DNA of 64,000 nt from assembly GCA_014529385.2 (NCBI GenBank), contig CM043971.1, forward strand, positions 26,267,769-26,331,768, read 5' to 3'. This stretch comes from Adiantum capillus-veneris. Its lineage: Eukaryota > Streptophyta > Polypodiopsida > Polypodiales > Pteridaceae. The notes below the pieces were generated by a model, which did no database searches, was not told where the DNA came from, and worked only from the letters and a program-made list of their open reading frames with translations. The translations under genes were made by a program, and so were the position numbers. Shown one piece after another: positions 26,785 to 41,794 of this stretch. Positions within the stretch are counted from its first letter, which is position 1; each line of letters starts with the position of its first letter.

Positions 26785-28440
26785 ATGTTGGAGAGGCAAA
26801 ATGGGGAACACACCCATCACACACACAAATGTCTCTTTGTAGCCCAGAGTATTCACAGTACCCCTGTTCTCTCAAAAAAACCTTCAAAATATATACTTTA
26901 CACTAACAAAACCAAGTCTATACACAACTCAACACACATACGCTTGGCAAGGTCACCATTCAACACAGACACACCACAATAGCTCGTTCCATCACTTTTG
27001 ACATACACTACACCTCAATTTCACTCTCTTTGCACCACAGAACGGTCGCACACCTCTACTGACACTGACACACACACAAAGAGCAAGAGAAAAGAGGGGA
27101 GCAAGAGTGAAATTAAATCCAAAGGGAGAGAGTGGCTTAAAATTTATTAGAAGAGTGGTTTTACAACCCTTGCAATGCCACAATGGTGAGCTTCAACAAA
27201 AACATCCCCTAGAGATTCACCCTCGGCTCTCAAAGACCTTCTTGTGCCAAAAAGCCACATTAAACATACATTTTTTCTATCACCTTCCTACCTAGGACCT
27301 TCATACCTGCTTGAGCAGTCTCTCCGCATACATATCCCTCCTTGTGACCACTCGTAGCATCAACCAACTATGAAAACACCATATTTGCCCAACCACCTTG
27401 TTGAACATTTATGTATAGCAAAAAGCAAGCTAATTGAACTTAAAGAAGGAAACACCATACTAATACTTAAGAAACTTGAGAAAAATTGACCATATGTACA
27501 AGATATGTACAAAGGTTTATCTCTACCGCACACTATCTTTCTAGGGTGGTTGCCCAACCCCCTTATCTACAATGTTATGCACATCGGAGACTAATATCGG
27601 TCCTATCAGAAAAAGCCTTCTACACCTTGTATGGACCCGTCCACTTCTTTTTGAACTTCTTTTATAAAGTTAAATCCAAGTAAGTTTCATAATTCATCAC
27701 CAGGTCTTCTTTCTGTATCTTCTTGTCTGACGAGCTTTGATTGAACTTGGCAACCAGCTTCTCTCACTACTTCACATAGTAATATGTTGTTCCCTCTCTC
27801 TCCATTTGCAAAGCTTCAAGACTAGCAATTTGATCTTGCAAAACATCCTATTGAGTGGCATTGACTCACCACATACCCTTGGAAGAACCTACCTACGAAT
27901 ATTGCACTAGTAGCACTCTCCATAGACCAACTCAAACGGAGTGAAATTCTTAGCCACATTGTAAGATGTTATGTATGACCACAAGCACTTATGTAGATTA
28001 GCCTTCCACTTTGCTTCCTACTTGTACACATATTTTGTCAACATCTTGATGATCTCTCCGTTGGCACTCTCCACTAGACCATTGCATTGGAGGTAATAGG
28101 GTGAAGAAAACTAATGTTGAATGTTCTACTTCGAATTCTCAACCAATGCACGCATTAAGTTTCTTCTAAACCCGTGATCTCTATAAAAGATGAGCACAAA
28201 TGGAAATCCAGAATGGCAACAAGTGCTATCAAAAGTAAACTCACCCATAACATGTGCATTTACCTCCTTAACTGCCTTAGCCTTGACCCACATAGTAAGG
28301 TAGTAAATGGCTTCCACAATGTATTTCTTACTTCTAGTTGACTTAGGGATTGGACTGATAACATGAAAACCCCACTTCTCAGAGGAAATCTTAGCTATGA
28401 TAGCCTCGTGTGACTCGGCTACCAGTCTCCCTTCACCCAT
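26785..28440 (-). pseudogene. Decayed Ty3/gypsy element: integrase plus adjoining LTR region
   Basis: On the minus strand the integrase core 'KWGFHVISPIPKS…YIVEAIYYLTMWVKAKA…GEFTF…GFPFVLIFYRDHG' (28375-28165) is followed downstream by 'KKWTGPYKV' (about 27650), the usual post-integrase block. Below that, 26785-27360 is the inverse of the LTR-like stretch at 32340-32960 (shared 'cttttggcacaag', 'tgtcaaaagtgatgg', 'cttgtgaagacc'-type segments). Frames are broken throughout. Confidence 0.75.
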
Positions 28441-28450
28441 TGTCTTGCAT

Positions 28451-29620
28451 ATGTTGGTGCATCCAAAGTTGGTGTGATCTGGAAAGTGTTATGTGCTTGG
28501 AAAAAGCTGCACGCAGGTGCAATAGAGAAGGCTAGAGCAGGTATGGAGTCCCTGGGTAGCCAAAGGGTAGCGGGAATGTATGTTTAAAGCGGATTTTTAG
28601 GACAAAAATCTCAAGGATAGTCTAGATGGGATTGCATATGAAGGTGCCCAAAGTGCTAAGTCTGTGCTCTAAAATGTAGTGTTCGATGTGCTCTAGAAGC
28701 CGGTCTAGACGGCTCGTCAAACGGAGTCCCTATGCTCAAATTATTACAATGCAAACTTAGAAGGTTTAGCAGATTCCCGATGGGGATAAATGGCCCAAGC
28801 AGATGCCAGCAAATACATGTGTAATGCTTGAATTTTGAAGCATGCATATTTTCTCGAATTACCAATCAGAGCTCTGGATAGCAAGTTATGATGAGTTGAA
28901 GTTTTGTCGGTGGCCAGTTATGGGCCAAGTCGACGGTGTTGGAAATCATGCGATCTGGAATTTTTTGGGTCTCAACCAAGTTTGAGAATGTGTTACATGA
29001 TCTAAAAATTCCATAGCGGTTGACCCCTTGTCAATAAGATTCTTGATCAGCAAGATACAACTACAAGAAGTCAGCATCAATTTGCAGACGGTGCCAAATT
29101 AGATGCTCTTTGTATTCTTTTGCGGCCTCTGTTTGAGAACTCATAGGAGTCGAAATGTAACAAGGCTGAAGGGGGTTGGAGTCGGTATGATGAAGTTTTG
29201 GCTGAAATCAACAGCTCCAGAATCCAATCTTGGAGCAAGGTATAACAACCTTCAAAGGGAGGGGAAATTGAAACCTTCAAAGTGGTTTTCTTGGATGGAA
29301 TTTCAAGGGCCTTAGACCTGGGCCGCATGGTGCATCCACGTGTCATGGGATTACCCCACATGCACTAGCAGGGAATTGTGAGCCGGTGTATATGGGCCAG
29401 GGCGTGTGTGAATCTTTGTGTATCTTAGCGGTGAGCGAGCTCCTAGGAGTGTTGGCGATGGTGTGGCTCTGTTGGGTGCTGCACTGGCAGCTTACGACAC
29501 CGGCTAGGTGGCACGCGAGGGCGCGAGTGGTAGTTTTGGCGGGCTCAAGCGGTGGTCGGCGGTTCTTGGGCACCGTTAGTAGATGACTTGGTGGGATGGT
29601 GATAGCAATAATTCATGCAC
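28451..29620 (+). repeat. Gypsy-type LTR-like repeat (family G)
   Basis: Starts TGTTGGTGCATCCAAAG and matches 58853 onward ('cgttggtgcagccaaag', then 'agacggctc(g/a)tcaaacgga' and other blocks over several hundred bases) at moderate identity. The second copy leads into a gag ORF, so this is probably an LTR or leader of the same gypsy family. Confidence 0.55.
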
Positions 29621-29628
29621 CCTCTTAA

Positions 29629-30949
29629 CACTAGGTTGGTAATGGGACACTTTTATGTCCTGTTAAGTGACCATTTTCCTTGAATTATGTCAAGAGTTTC
29701 AAAATGGATTTTGAGGTGCTATCTGTCTAGAAAGTTGTCTCATGAGCTGAAAAAAACTCGATATTTTTTTGGAATATCAATTCTATCTTTAACCTTGTCC
29801 TTGCACAACATTTCACAACCTAAACTGTGTGAAAAAACGGGTCCTGTTTTTGGCTTTTTTCAACTTTTTGCAACTATACCACTCTAGAATTCATGTTTGT
29901 GAGGTCTATAATGCTAGAGAACTATCTTTAGTAGTCCTCAACATGTCCTGATGCTTCTAGGGAGAAATAAATGTTAAAGTTGTAAGTTATGACCAAATTA
30001 CAAAAATTGTCAAATCCTGTTTTTTAGCCAATTTTAGCTCTTCTATGATTTTTTTGGTGGCTTTCATGATATCCAAATGCATTTTTGATTTTCTATGTCG
30101 CATATTGTAACATAAAGCTAATATTCCTTGGGTTTTGGGGCACCTAATACCCTATTTTTCATAGTAGACAACGATGGTTGATTTTTCCAATTATAGAAGA
30201 AAACGAAACATTCTAGTATATCAAGTATAGCTTTTTCAATATTGTTAGTTTCTTGTGACAACTACATGCATTTTGTAGGTAGTAACCATATCTAGTCATA
30301 AGGATCAAATTTGGCTAGATACTGAATACTTTCTATGGGAATCTACAACTCATAATGTTGAACCCAGTTTTTTCATGTTTGTTGTATTTAGCACTTCATC
30401 TTTGTCCCCAGGATTCCCCTTGGTAAGAGATGTATTATTCTTTGACATGCTCCATGGCTCCTTATGAACCTAAAGGACAATAAGGAACTAAGAAAACATG
30501 CATATATTATTTTTATTGAGTGTGGCTATAGAAACTTTGATGATAGGTCTGCAGAATGGTAAAAATTCAACTTTTTTGTACCTATTTCTTTCGGCAAAAC
30601 AAAAAATAGTGAGTGAGAAGAAATCATATGTTCTAATCACCAACCCATTGAAGTTAACTAGGGAATTTATCTCAAGCCCTACAAAAATTCCTAATCTTAT
30701 TTTTATGCAACAAAACGTAAGAAATGACTGTTTTGATGAAAATGTACTGGTCCATCAACTTTGGAGGCTTGGTGTGACCAAAAGATGAGAAATTTTTACA
30801 AGTTTCTTATTTTTTCCATGTGTAGTAGGCCTTGAACTATAACCTCATGAAAGGATTTTACAAAATGAGTGGATCTACTATGGTTTTGGAGGTTTTTTTC
30901 AAAACCCTGAAAAGAAACTTTTATGTCCTGTTAGGTTACCAACCTAGTG
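29629..30949 (-). mobile_element. TTAA-flanked non-autonomous DNA transposon, 1,321 bp, copy 2 (inverted)
   Basis: Ends CACTAGGTTGGTAA at 29629 and the inverse at 30949, with TTAA at 29625-29628 and 30950-30953. The whole element is the reverse complement of 12518-13838, has the same length, and differs by scattered substitutions only. The flanking DNA is unrelated to that of copy 1, so these are independent insertions. Confidence 0.9.
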
Positions 30950-30999
30950 TTAAGGGCACCTTTTAAAGCCCCCCCTTGCAATATCACTAGTGGTGAGTG

Positions 31000-32990
<1,991 letters not shown>

Positions 32991-33099
32991 ACAGGAGAGC
33001 AAAATAGATTGATGAACAAGGAAAATATAGAGTATGCAGAGTAAATAGATAAACTAAAGAGTTTGTATGGATGTAAGGTAGTCATTAGAAGAAGAGCAT

Positions 33100-33290
33100 A
33101 ACTCGCTTCATAACCTTCCGACCACCCTTGAGCTATCTCAATCTCACTTTCACTCTCAATCTCAGTCTTGTGCATAATCTAAATCTCAATCACACTCTCA
33201 CTCTCAATCACAATCGCAATCTCAATCTTAATCTTGTGATGGAAACAACCATCATAATCAAAATCACAACACGATGACAATCCCAATATC
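33100..33290. repeat. Degenerate CAATCT/CAATCA short repeats
   Basis: Repeated 'tctcaatc', 'actctcaatc' and 'caatcacaatc' units over about 150 bp without a fixed period. No gene is seen. Confidence 0.5.
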
Positions 33291-33299
33291 ATGACACCT

Positions 33300-34000
33300 T
33301 GCACTAATCGTGTTTCACACATTGGTTTCTGCATCGTCTAAACTTTTTGAATGTTCTGGCATACATAAAAATAACTCTTTCCCTTTCATGAAGTTTTGCT
33401 TGCCGACGTTTCTCATCAACATACTTTCTGTATCTATCTTATGCTTGTCAAACATTTTGACGAGCAAGTTTCAACATATTCATATGGTCTTGGATAAATT
33501 CCTTGACCTCCTAAAGTTTCTCATTTGCCCCACCATAACTGGTGATCTAGATTGAAAACCATACAAAAGCATGAAAGGACTAAAATTAGTCATGACATGC
33601 TTTCCACTATTATAAGCTAACTCAATAATAGGGAGATAATCTGTCCAATTTGATTGCTTTTTGCTAATTTAAGCTCTTAGCATATCCTCTAGCACTTGAT
33701 TACCATGTTCATTTTGACCATCCATTTGAAGATGATCTGTAATATTGATGTTCAGGTATGTGCCCAATCATTTAAACACAACCCTCCAAAAATGACTGTT
33801 AAACTTGGGATCACCATCGCTCAAAATATTTTAGGGTCACTCATATAGTTTATACATATTTTCAACAAATGACTTATCTAACTCTAGAGCTTTAATTGTG
33901 GACTTGGTTGGTAAAGCACCACAAAGGAGGTTCAAATGACCTACCTTTATCATCCTCATCACCAATAGTCTCCACTTCATTCATCTTGGTCCGTAGTATC
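33300..34000 (-). pseudogene. Decayed Ty3/gypsy integrase fragment, second copy
   Basis: The + strand text from about 33545 to 33850 matches 17385-17620 closely, i.e. the minus-strand integrase end of the other gypsy element, with additional frame-breaking differences. Confidence 0.7.
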
Positions 34001-35389
34001 TCATCAATCACTTTGTTCAAGCATTCAAAATTTTGATGGCCTTCCTCTCTGCATCGAAAGTATAATACAAGTCTTTGCCCTCTTTCATGGAATTGTGGGC
34101 CTTAGTGCCAGCACACATGAGATTTATTCGTTTGGTTGCATTTCCATTCCACCTATAAGGGAAGTGTCCTCGTTTCTATTGTGCATTATGACCTTGAAGA
34201 TTTGGAAAAGACTGATGAGGTGGGTTTCAAGGACTTTCTATAGCATTATTAGAACGATGGTTCCTTTGAAACATCATGCTACTCTAGTTAAAATCAACAA
34301 ATCCTGCACCCTTCACTTGAAAATTCAACAATTCTTGCAAGCCCTCAAAAAACTTCATCTTCAATTGATCGCCCGTCGAGTTTATTTATGTCGACACAAT
34401 AATCTCTCTTTGTACTCGTCGATGATAAGAACTCTTTTGTCTACTTCATGCTGCTTGAACCCATAGAATTCGATCTTCTTTTCCACATTGTAGTGAGAAG
34501 AGCATTACCTCTTCTCAGCCGATGGCCAACATTTCTACACTTTCATCAGTACAAGTCTACATGTACAATTTCCACCATAGCTTTTCAATGTTATAAAGCT
34601 ACAAGATTTCTATCGTTTCCTTTGCTTCTTTAACTTTCCTTTGCCAGCATTCTCATGCTTGTTATTAAGATCTTCAATGATCCGTTAGCATGTATGGTAC
34701 TATAACACAGTGCAACAAGAATTGAGAAGACATGATGATATCCCACATGGACCTTCATCCAACTTGAGCACCTAAAAATCCCTTACAAGCCCACCTAAGC
34801 CTTATGTGACCAAGGCATAGATATTGGCATACCATCCACACTTAAAGCCACCATTGGCTATCATTGGTATGCCATTGGTATTGCACACACATGAGCCCTC
34901 CCCAATGTCTTGCAACAAAGGGGCCTTGAGCTCACCATGTCAATGTAAACAACCAAGTTTTTTACCACTTGAATACTCAGCTTAGTTGTTTACTATTTCA
35001 AATAAATCTATTGATAAGTTGAAAGTAGATAGTTATTCAAATCTATTTTCAAATTCTCTCAATAAATCCAATGGAAAGAGACATTTGTTGCATTGTTGCA
35101 CTCACTTTAGAAAAATATTCTTTGTAACATTCTCTTTATCTTTGATAAAGTGGCTTGTTTGAAAGATGCCCATGTAGTCCATCCATAGTTTGAATATCAT
35201 CAACTCTTGCTCGTAGTTCAAGCACCACAACCAAAGAAAAGGTCCCAGCTACAACTTTCCTATCTACCCCCTTGTATTCCATAGCCTTCAAATTAACCAA
35301 GCCCTCATCCTAGCTAGTGAGCTTCTCTAGCCATTGTAGCATGATTTTATGATCGGTGTTGCCTTAACCGGTGAATCTACCCATTGGGG
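34001..35389. other. Unassigned decayed retroelement sequence
   Basis: No coding region recognisable on either strand. The position between integrase and LTR fragments suggests degraded gypsy interior. Confidence 0.45.
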
Positions 35390-35850
35390 GATTACCCTAT
35401 ATAAAGGGAAAAAGGTTTGGAAGTGAGGCATGTTACAGTCTATGTGGTGTTAAAAACTAGGGGCTTAAGGTCTTCATGGGCACCCACACAATAGAGACAT
35501 GAGGTGAGTAGGAAAAAGAAAAGAGAAGGCATGGCAAACAATTTTTAGAGAGTAGAGAAGGGAGGGGGATGATGGATTTTCATAGCTTATACTAAGCACT
35601 AGAAGGGTTGGCTGGTCTGACCATAGAGACCAGAACTCCTCATTTTTCCCTTGCACAACTTTTTGGCCATGTTCCAATGGTTTTCATGCATTTTTGTGCA
35701 AGTTGCATTTTGGACATCATCAACCCCGTTTTCCATGTCACATCAATCATGGCAATGTGACTCTTGTGAAACAAAAAGCGAATAAAAAGAAAAGGTTTTT
35801 CATGAATTCAAGGAGGAGAAGGGGAGGAAGGGGGGGTGACCAAAGAAGGG
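35390..35850 (+). repeat. Gypsy LTR fragment, second copy
   Basis: Matches 19150-19640 in the same orientation, including 'accctatataaaggg', 'actagaagggttg', 'catagagacca' and the following 'ccaatggtttt' block, ending at the CT tract. Confidence 0.6.

Positions 35851-35854
<4 letters not shown>

Positions 35855-35922
<68 letters not shown>
35855..35922. repeat. (CT)n microsatellite
   Basis: Uninterrupted CT run of about 68 bp, in the same place relative to the gypsy LTR fragment as the run at 19694. Confidence 0.96.
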
Positions 35923-35923
<1 letters not shown>

Positions 35924-36150
35924 GTGCAGCCATTTTTTTACCTAGTAGACAAAAGTTCACTCTTTTGATCATAAATTTTTCATCGGAACTCCGATTTGGG
36001 TGATCTATAGCCTCAATCGAAGAGCAAAACATCTTGTACGCATTGATGTTAAAATATAAATGTTTAAAGTTATGAAAGGTGTTTCTATAACACAATTTCT
36101 GAAGTGAACATGTTCAAGAAAGTTGACTTTCATCTTTTATTTTACATACA

Positions 36151-37102
36151 ATGTCTTCCGGCACTCGCAAGGGTTCTTCTTCTTCAAACAAGGTCCACAA
36201 TGATTGTGGAAAATGATCCCAAATCTCCCAAGTGTGGAGATAGCAACGCAACTACTTAACCAATGACATCAAAAACCATGATCATGGAATACTTGGTATC
36301 ATTGCAAGAGACCATAAACAAACAAGGTGAAGACTTACAAGCACCTGCAATGGAGAATAGCATGCTACCGGTACTTGTGGTTGAGAATGGGAATCTCAAG
36401 AGGACACTTGAGATGCAAACAACATGTTTGATGCAACTTGAAGAGGAAGTCAAGGAATGTAAACTCTCTCTTGTGGACTTGAATGCTTTGAAGGAGTGCA
36501 TGAGAAAAGTAGAGGATGACCATGTATTGAAAGAGGAGAAATATGACACCATGAGCTAGGATGTATGCGACATGAAAAATATATACACAAACAAGTCTTG
36601 GGATGATGTATGTGGTAACAATGTGGTTCCTAATTCCACAGTCATGCAAGCTATCGCTCAAACAAACAATGTTGAGAATGTGGATGTGGAAGAGTTAAGG
36701 GAACGGGAGCAACGTTCTAAGAACATTTTGATTCGTGGCATTCCCAAAGAGAAGTTGGAGACGCCTCCTTCTCCTGTCATTGTTATCAAAGATCTCTTCA
36801 AAACCCAATTTGGCATATGCAGAGTTATGGTCTATCAAGAATATAGAGTGGGTAAGCAAGGAGCTTCTTGCTCGAGAGAACGACCAATTGTGTGCACCAT
36901 GCCGGATGAGACCAAACAAAAGATTATCCTTGATAATAGTTGGATCTATTTGAGGGATACAAAATGTTTTGTATGTGAAGATCACACTATTAAGAAACAA
37001 AATATGCATCGTAAGGCATACGAGGAGAGGAATACGAAAAACACAGAGATCTCTCATGAAGAAAATGTACCCAAGGAGGAGAAAAGTCCCTCGAGAAAAT
37101 AG
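36151..37102 (+). pseudogene. LINE ORF1 with one in-frame stop
   Basis: ATG at 36151 opens a short Ser-rich start (MSSGTRKGSSSSNK) that then loses frame. From 36263 the main frame encodes a long coiled coil (Leu/Glu/Lys-rich) to a TAG at 36557-36559 and continues in the same frame from 36560 to 37102. The second part holds 'SKNILIRGIPK', 'LFKTQFGI', 'RPIVCTMPDETKQKIILDNSW' and a basic Lys/Glu-rich tail, the layout of the RNA-binding (RRM plus C-terminal) region of L1-like ORF1 proteins. It is followed 30-40 bp later by an endonuclease ORF on the same strand, as expected. Confidence 0.75.
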
Positions 37103-37138
37103 GGATGCACGACCTATGAGGCCAAGTTACAATTGAAA

Positions 37139-37660
37139 ATATGCTTTTGGAATTGCAATGGATACCCAAGGAATGCGGGGGTTGGCATTGATGAACTAGC
37201 AAGCAAAGCCAATGTTGTACTTCTGGTTGAAACTTGGGAGCATGATACACAAAGGATTAACGGCTTGGAGGATTACAATGTACATTCATTGATGTGGTCA
37301 AAGAATCTTAAGCAACGAAGAGCTCAAGGAGGGATAACATGTATGGTTAAGAAAGGATTGAAAGATTTTGTATCAATTGTGAAAAATGATAAGTACAAAT
37401 GTTACGTATGTCTGAAAATTATGACACCAAAAAGAGCTCCTATTTTTGTAGCCGGTTGCTACATTCCTCATCATGATTTCCCCTTTTATGCTTGCATGGA
37501 TAGTGATCATCCAATTTTTGATTTAGAAGAGGATGTTGCTTATTTCAAAGGGGAAGGTGGTGTTCTCGTATTTGGGGATATGAATGCTCGCACAAAAACA
37601 TTGCAACATGATCTGCCATATATTCAAGGGAGTTGGAGGAAGTTCACTTGTATTTCCAAT
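37139..37660 (+). pseudogene. LINE ORF2, N-terminal endonuclease domain only
   Basis: Begins 'KICFWNCNGYPRNAG', the first block of an APE-type (exonuclease-endonuclease-phosphatase) domain, then 'VVLLVETWEHD', 'GGITCMVKKGL' and 'VLVFGDMNART', i.e. the N, E and GD-N catalytic blocks in order. It breaks off at about 37660 where repeat R begins. The reverse transcriptase is absent. A piece resembling a LINE ORF2 C-terminus lies beyond R copy B at 45094. Confidence 0.82.
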
Positions 37661-38845
37661 CAAATTGTATGTTGTTGACCAAGAATGGAGCTAGGATTCT
37701 ATATGGGCAATCAAGGGAGCAGATCTGGATGGTGAACAATGACTTTAATGGTTGGGTAAGATAGCTATGTCATAATGGTTGGGTGTGCCAAGGTGGCATG
37801 ATGCAATCCATTTCTACCACTTCTTCAATTGGTGCTTAGCATTTCCCAATGAAAAGGAGCTTCAATTGGCTCAAACCAAGGAGAAAAATGAGATGCTTGG
37901 AGCTTGAATTGAAGATCAAGGGCACAAAGATGGATGGTAACCAATGACTTGGTCGGCTAGGAAAGATAGTTATGTCATTTGTGTGTGTGCAAAGACTGTT
38001 CCTTCCCCATTTCTCTTCGGATAACTACGGGCAAGAAGAAGGGCATTGTGGCACAATAATAAGGTCAAGAAGGGGATTATATTCTTTCTAACACTCTCAG
38101 ATATTCAAAGGATGATAGGAAGATCAGGGATGAATCAAAGTACGTGTTGTAGATTTTAAGGGGAAGATTACATATTAGAATGAGAAAGTTTGCAGCCTCG
38201 CCCACACTACCCTTTGTTAGCAACCTTATTGTCCTTTGTTCACAAACATGTCACAAACAATTAATGAGAAATTAATTATGATAGCATAGTGTTGTTAACG
38301 ATTAAGTTTTGTAATCAAGTTCCACTTTGGTAAACATTATTAATTTTCAGTATTCATGGTTCCATTTGTAAGAATTCTAGGTGTCATTTGAGCCAAGTGC
38401 TTTGTGCTATGTGTCCCCTCTTACTATTTTCCCATAGTCAGACGCCCTACGTCTTCTCGGCTCAGCTTACAAACCTATATCCCCTAACAACAAAGAAGAA
38501 AGATAGGCCCTACTCTTTTTGCTTGTTTTTGGTGACGCCAATCTCCATGATGTCATTTCTGAAAAAACACACAAATAAGAAGAAAAACATATCTCCTCCC
38601 CCCTCTGACTTTGCTGTCTTTTGGTTTTTCCAAAGCTCGCTTAGCGTCTTTCTGAGATTCCTTAAAGCCTTCTCCCCAAGCTTCCCTCAAGCTCCTTCTT
38701 ATCTTCTACAAAAAAAAAACACTTTTTTTTCTTAGTTTACTCTCCTCTCCTGCCTACATCTCCTACTTTTTTTCATCCCTACCACAACATGGCTCATCTA
38801 TTCTTCAAGGTTTTGGAGAGGGGGTGCCAATGATGTCGTCCTCAT

Positions 38846-39000
38846 TGTTGAGAGAGAAAGAGAGAGCACAGAAATAGAAGCCCAAAGTGTGTAGAATGCA
38901 CACATGAGATGATGTATATATAGAGGGGACCTGGGTGCTATATATAGAGAAGCTATATATGTAATCCATATACTGAGTAGCTTCACATATAATCTCAACA
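38846..39000 (-). repeat. 3' LTR of the outer short-LTR element
   Basis: 155 bp, TG…CA termini; about 90% like 43717-43869. It contains the minus-strand TATA-type segment CCTCTATATATA. Confidence 0.9.
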
Positions 39001-39130
39001 CCCCCACTCAAATAAGGGTCCCTAACTGTGGATGAAAAAACCCTTGGGGGATCGAGGAAAAAACCCACATCTCTATATACACCCATTGTTATATTATAAA
39101 AATCATTGAATGTAAAAATATTCATGAGGA

Positions 39131-39285
39131 TGTTGAGCTATATATAGTATCTCTATATATAGCACCCTAGTCCCCTCTATATAAACACATCTCGTGTGAT
39201 CAATAGACACACTTTGGGGTTTGCATATGATGGTATCGTCTCTCTCCCTTCTCCTCTACCTGCGCTCTCTCCCTCCGGTTCAACA
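39131..39285 (+). repeat. 5' LTR of the inner element
   Basis: 155 bp, TGTTGAG…TTCAACA, with the TATA-like CCTCTATATAAAC about 45 bp in from the left and a CT-rich downstream part. Confidence 0.93.
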
Positions 39286-39297
39286 TGGTATCAGAGC
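39286..39297 (+). promoter_or_regulatory. Primer-binding site, initiator tRNA-Met
   Basis: TGGTATCAGAGC directly after the 5' LTR is the standard complement of the plant initiator tRNA-Met 3' end used by many copia-type elements. Confidence 0.95.
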
Positions 39298-39807
39298 GCA
39301 GCATGCAACAGCATCTCACAAGGGCTACTCATGCAACCATCGGCCCCAACAAGTCTATTTTTACCATGGCGTCCCAATCGGAAACATATGTGTATTAAGA
39401 AAATACCCGCGTTATTCTCTACGTTATTCTAAGCCAGGCTCTGTATATAACTTTATATTTAACTTCTATCAGGCTGTAAATCCCTGACTTTCCTGTCTTT
39501 AGCTATCGTCACCATGATGTTCTTGTCTTTAGCTATCGCCACCATGACCCTCGTGAAAAGTACCCACTGCCTCCTGAAGAGCCACCAAGCTTGTCCAGTG
39601 TTTGTCTGTTTGTGAGCCCGTCGTATTGGAGATTACCCGATCGTACTATAAAAGTGAAAAGCTATGAAATCCTGCAGTATACTGTATCCTTGTCGCCTAT
39701 AAAAGTGCAAACCTATGAAATCCAGCAACAACTACGTGCGACAGTTGGAAGATGCGTTTGGAGAAGGAGAAGTCCAGAGGGCATCCCTGCATACATTACG
39801 TCAGTTT

Positions 39808-39809
<2 letters not shown>

Positions 39810-39878
<69 letters not shown>
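39810..39878. repeat. (TA)n microsatellite
   Basis: About 68 bp of uninterrupted TA inside the inner short-LTR element. Confidence 0.97.
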
Positions 39879-39883
<5 letters not shown>

Positions 39884-40759
39884 TTTACAAGACCTTCAAG
39901 GGTCACAGCCATAATTTTCTGCCTATGGTGGCTGCCCCATGCCGACTTAAGAGATTCTGTGCCACAAGCTACTGGACATGCAGTCAGCACATCTAGTCGT
40001 CTAGAGTTGACAAGCCTAGTATTATTGGCCTATTATATTGTCACAACTCTCGATTTGCAGATCTGGTTGGGCTGCTACGAGCTCTCAGGTATACTACAGT
40101 AAAGGTTGGCCTCAACAACCACCTGCAAATCTGCCTGGGCCGCTACTATGATGAGCTCGCAGTCGTCATGGTCGTACAATAATGCCCCAACTTGCAGTGA
40201 CCTCGTTTTGATCGTGCTTCACCAAGGCAAAATATTATTGTTGCTATTATTGCCGACAAGAGCAACTTGCAAAAACCTCTTATTTGATTGCTGCGGTCTC
40301 TGCGAACTGTTTTAATGACCAGCGTGAAGGTTGGTTTTGGCTTCGATCAGAGTAGCACCATCATGTTATCTTTATGAATATCTTTTCCCGTAAGTACTAA
40401 ATGGATATACATATTGATTGTTATTATGAGCCTTCAAGTTCTGTGCATGCTCAAATTAAACAATACTTGTAATTTGTTTCTACTTGGATTGAGGCACAAA
40501 TATTTCCGGCAACCTCGACCTTGCCATATTGAGATTGTATGTTTGGACATCAATTCTTGCAATTTGTTGCTATTGATCTCGTTTCAATTTTTCATAAATA
40601 CTTCACGTAATTCTATGATCGTCTTATGAGATTGTATACTAACGTATGTGATGGTTTTCATGTGAATCATATCAATCAAGAGATTACAAGATTTACCAAG
40701 TCATTATCTACTCACTAATTATTGTCTTGAGGTTTTGCAGATTTCGTACAAAACTAGCA

Positions 40760-41105
40760 TCTCTGATGCCATGGTACGTAAGCCATGATGATGATTACTA
40801 TTTTATAATTTTTATTTAAAAGTTGAAGAAAAATGTCTATGATGCCATGGTACATAAAGCCATGATGATTGTTATTTCACAGTATTTTTCTGAGCATCTC
40901 TAGTGCCATGGTGAATACCGTGATGCCATGGTACGTAAAGCCATGATGATGATTACTATTTCACAATTTTTGTTTGATTTGAAGAAAACGTCTATGATGC
41001 CATGGTACATAAAACCATGATGATTACTATTTTAAAGTTTTTATGAGCGTCTCTTATGCCATGGTGAATACCGTGATGCTATGGTACGTAAAGCCATGAT
41101 GATGA
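40760..41105 (+). repeat. Minisatellite with CATGGTAC(G/A)TAA units
   Basis: At least five imperfect copies of 'gatgccatggtacgtaaagccatgatgatgattact' interspersed with a second unit, 'agcatctctagtgccatggtgaataccgtgatg'. It lies in the interior of the inner element. Confidence 0.85.
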
Positions 41106-41639
41106 CAATTGCCAGCTGTTGAGATCTTGGGGACCCCAATATGTTCATACATCTCGGCTTTGTATATATGTGTGCACATGTGATTACATTGATATTACAT
41201 TTGTTTCTATGTCATTTTCACATGCGATTGCATGGGAATCATGTTTGTTTCTATGTCGTCTCCATAGCGGCGTTGCGAACCGTCTGTAAGGACAATGTGA
41301 TGTGGTTATTTCTAACCTTCACATCTCGATATGTTTCTTGAGTTGATATTGTTTACAGGATGAAAGTCACATCAAGCAATGTGTATAGAGGCTCAAAGAT
41401 ATTAAAGCCGCTCAAAAATATTGAAGGTTTTCAAAGATATTGAAGAATTTTCATATATTGTTAAAGACCCTTGAAAGGGCACACTGTAAAACAGGAGTGA
41501 TGTAGCTCCTTAGAACATTGTAAATGTATATTTAAAATATTTTAATATAGCGGTGGGTATATATAGAGCTATGGGTTTTTCCCTTGAGCCCCCAAGGGTT
41601 TTTTTCATCCACAGTTAGGGACCTTCATTTGAATGGGGG

Positions 41640-41794
41640 TGTTGAGCTATATATAGTATCTCTATATATAGCACCCTGGTCCCCTCTATATAAACACATC
41701 TCGTGTGATCAATAGACACACTTTGGGGTTCGCATATGATGGTATCGTCTCTCTCTCTTCTCCTCTACCTGCGCTCTCTCCCTCCAGTTCAACA
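41640..41794 (+). repeat. 3' LTR of the inner element
   Basis: 155 bp; near-identical to 39131-39285. Confidence 0.93.

Larger units (their letters stand above)
39131..41794 (+). mobile_element. Inner short-LTR non-autonomous retroelement, TSD GAGGA
   Basis: Two 155-bp LTRs (39131-39285 and 41640-41794) differ at only a handful of positions. The 5' LTR ends TTCAACA and is followed at once by TGGTATCAGAGC (39286-39297), a perfect initiator tRNA-Met primer-binding site. The 3' LTR is preceded by GAATGGGGG. GAGGA flanks both sides (39126-39130 and 41795-41799). Total 2,664 bp with no gag or pol. The LTRs are related to those of the outer element but the orientation is opposite. The matching interior of the third element (about 45679-45683) preserves the empty target. 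Confidence 0.95.
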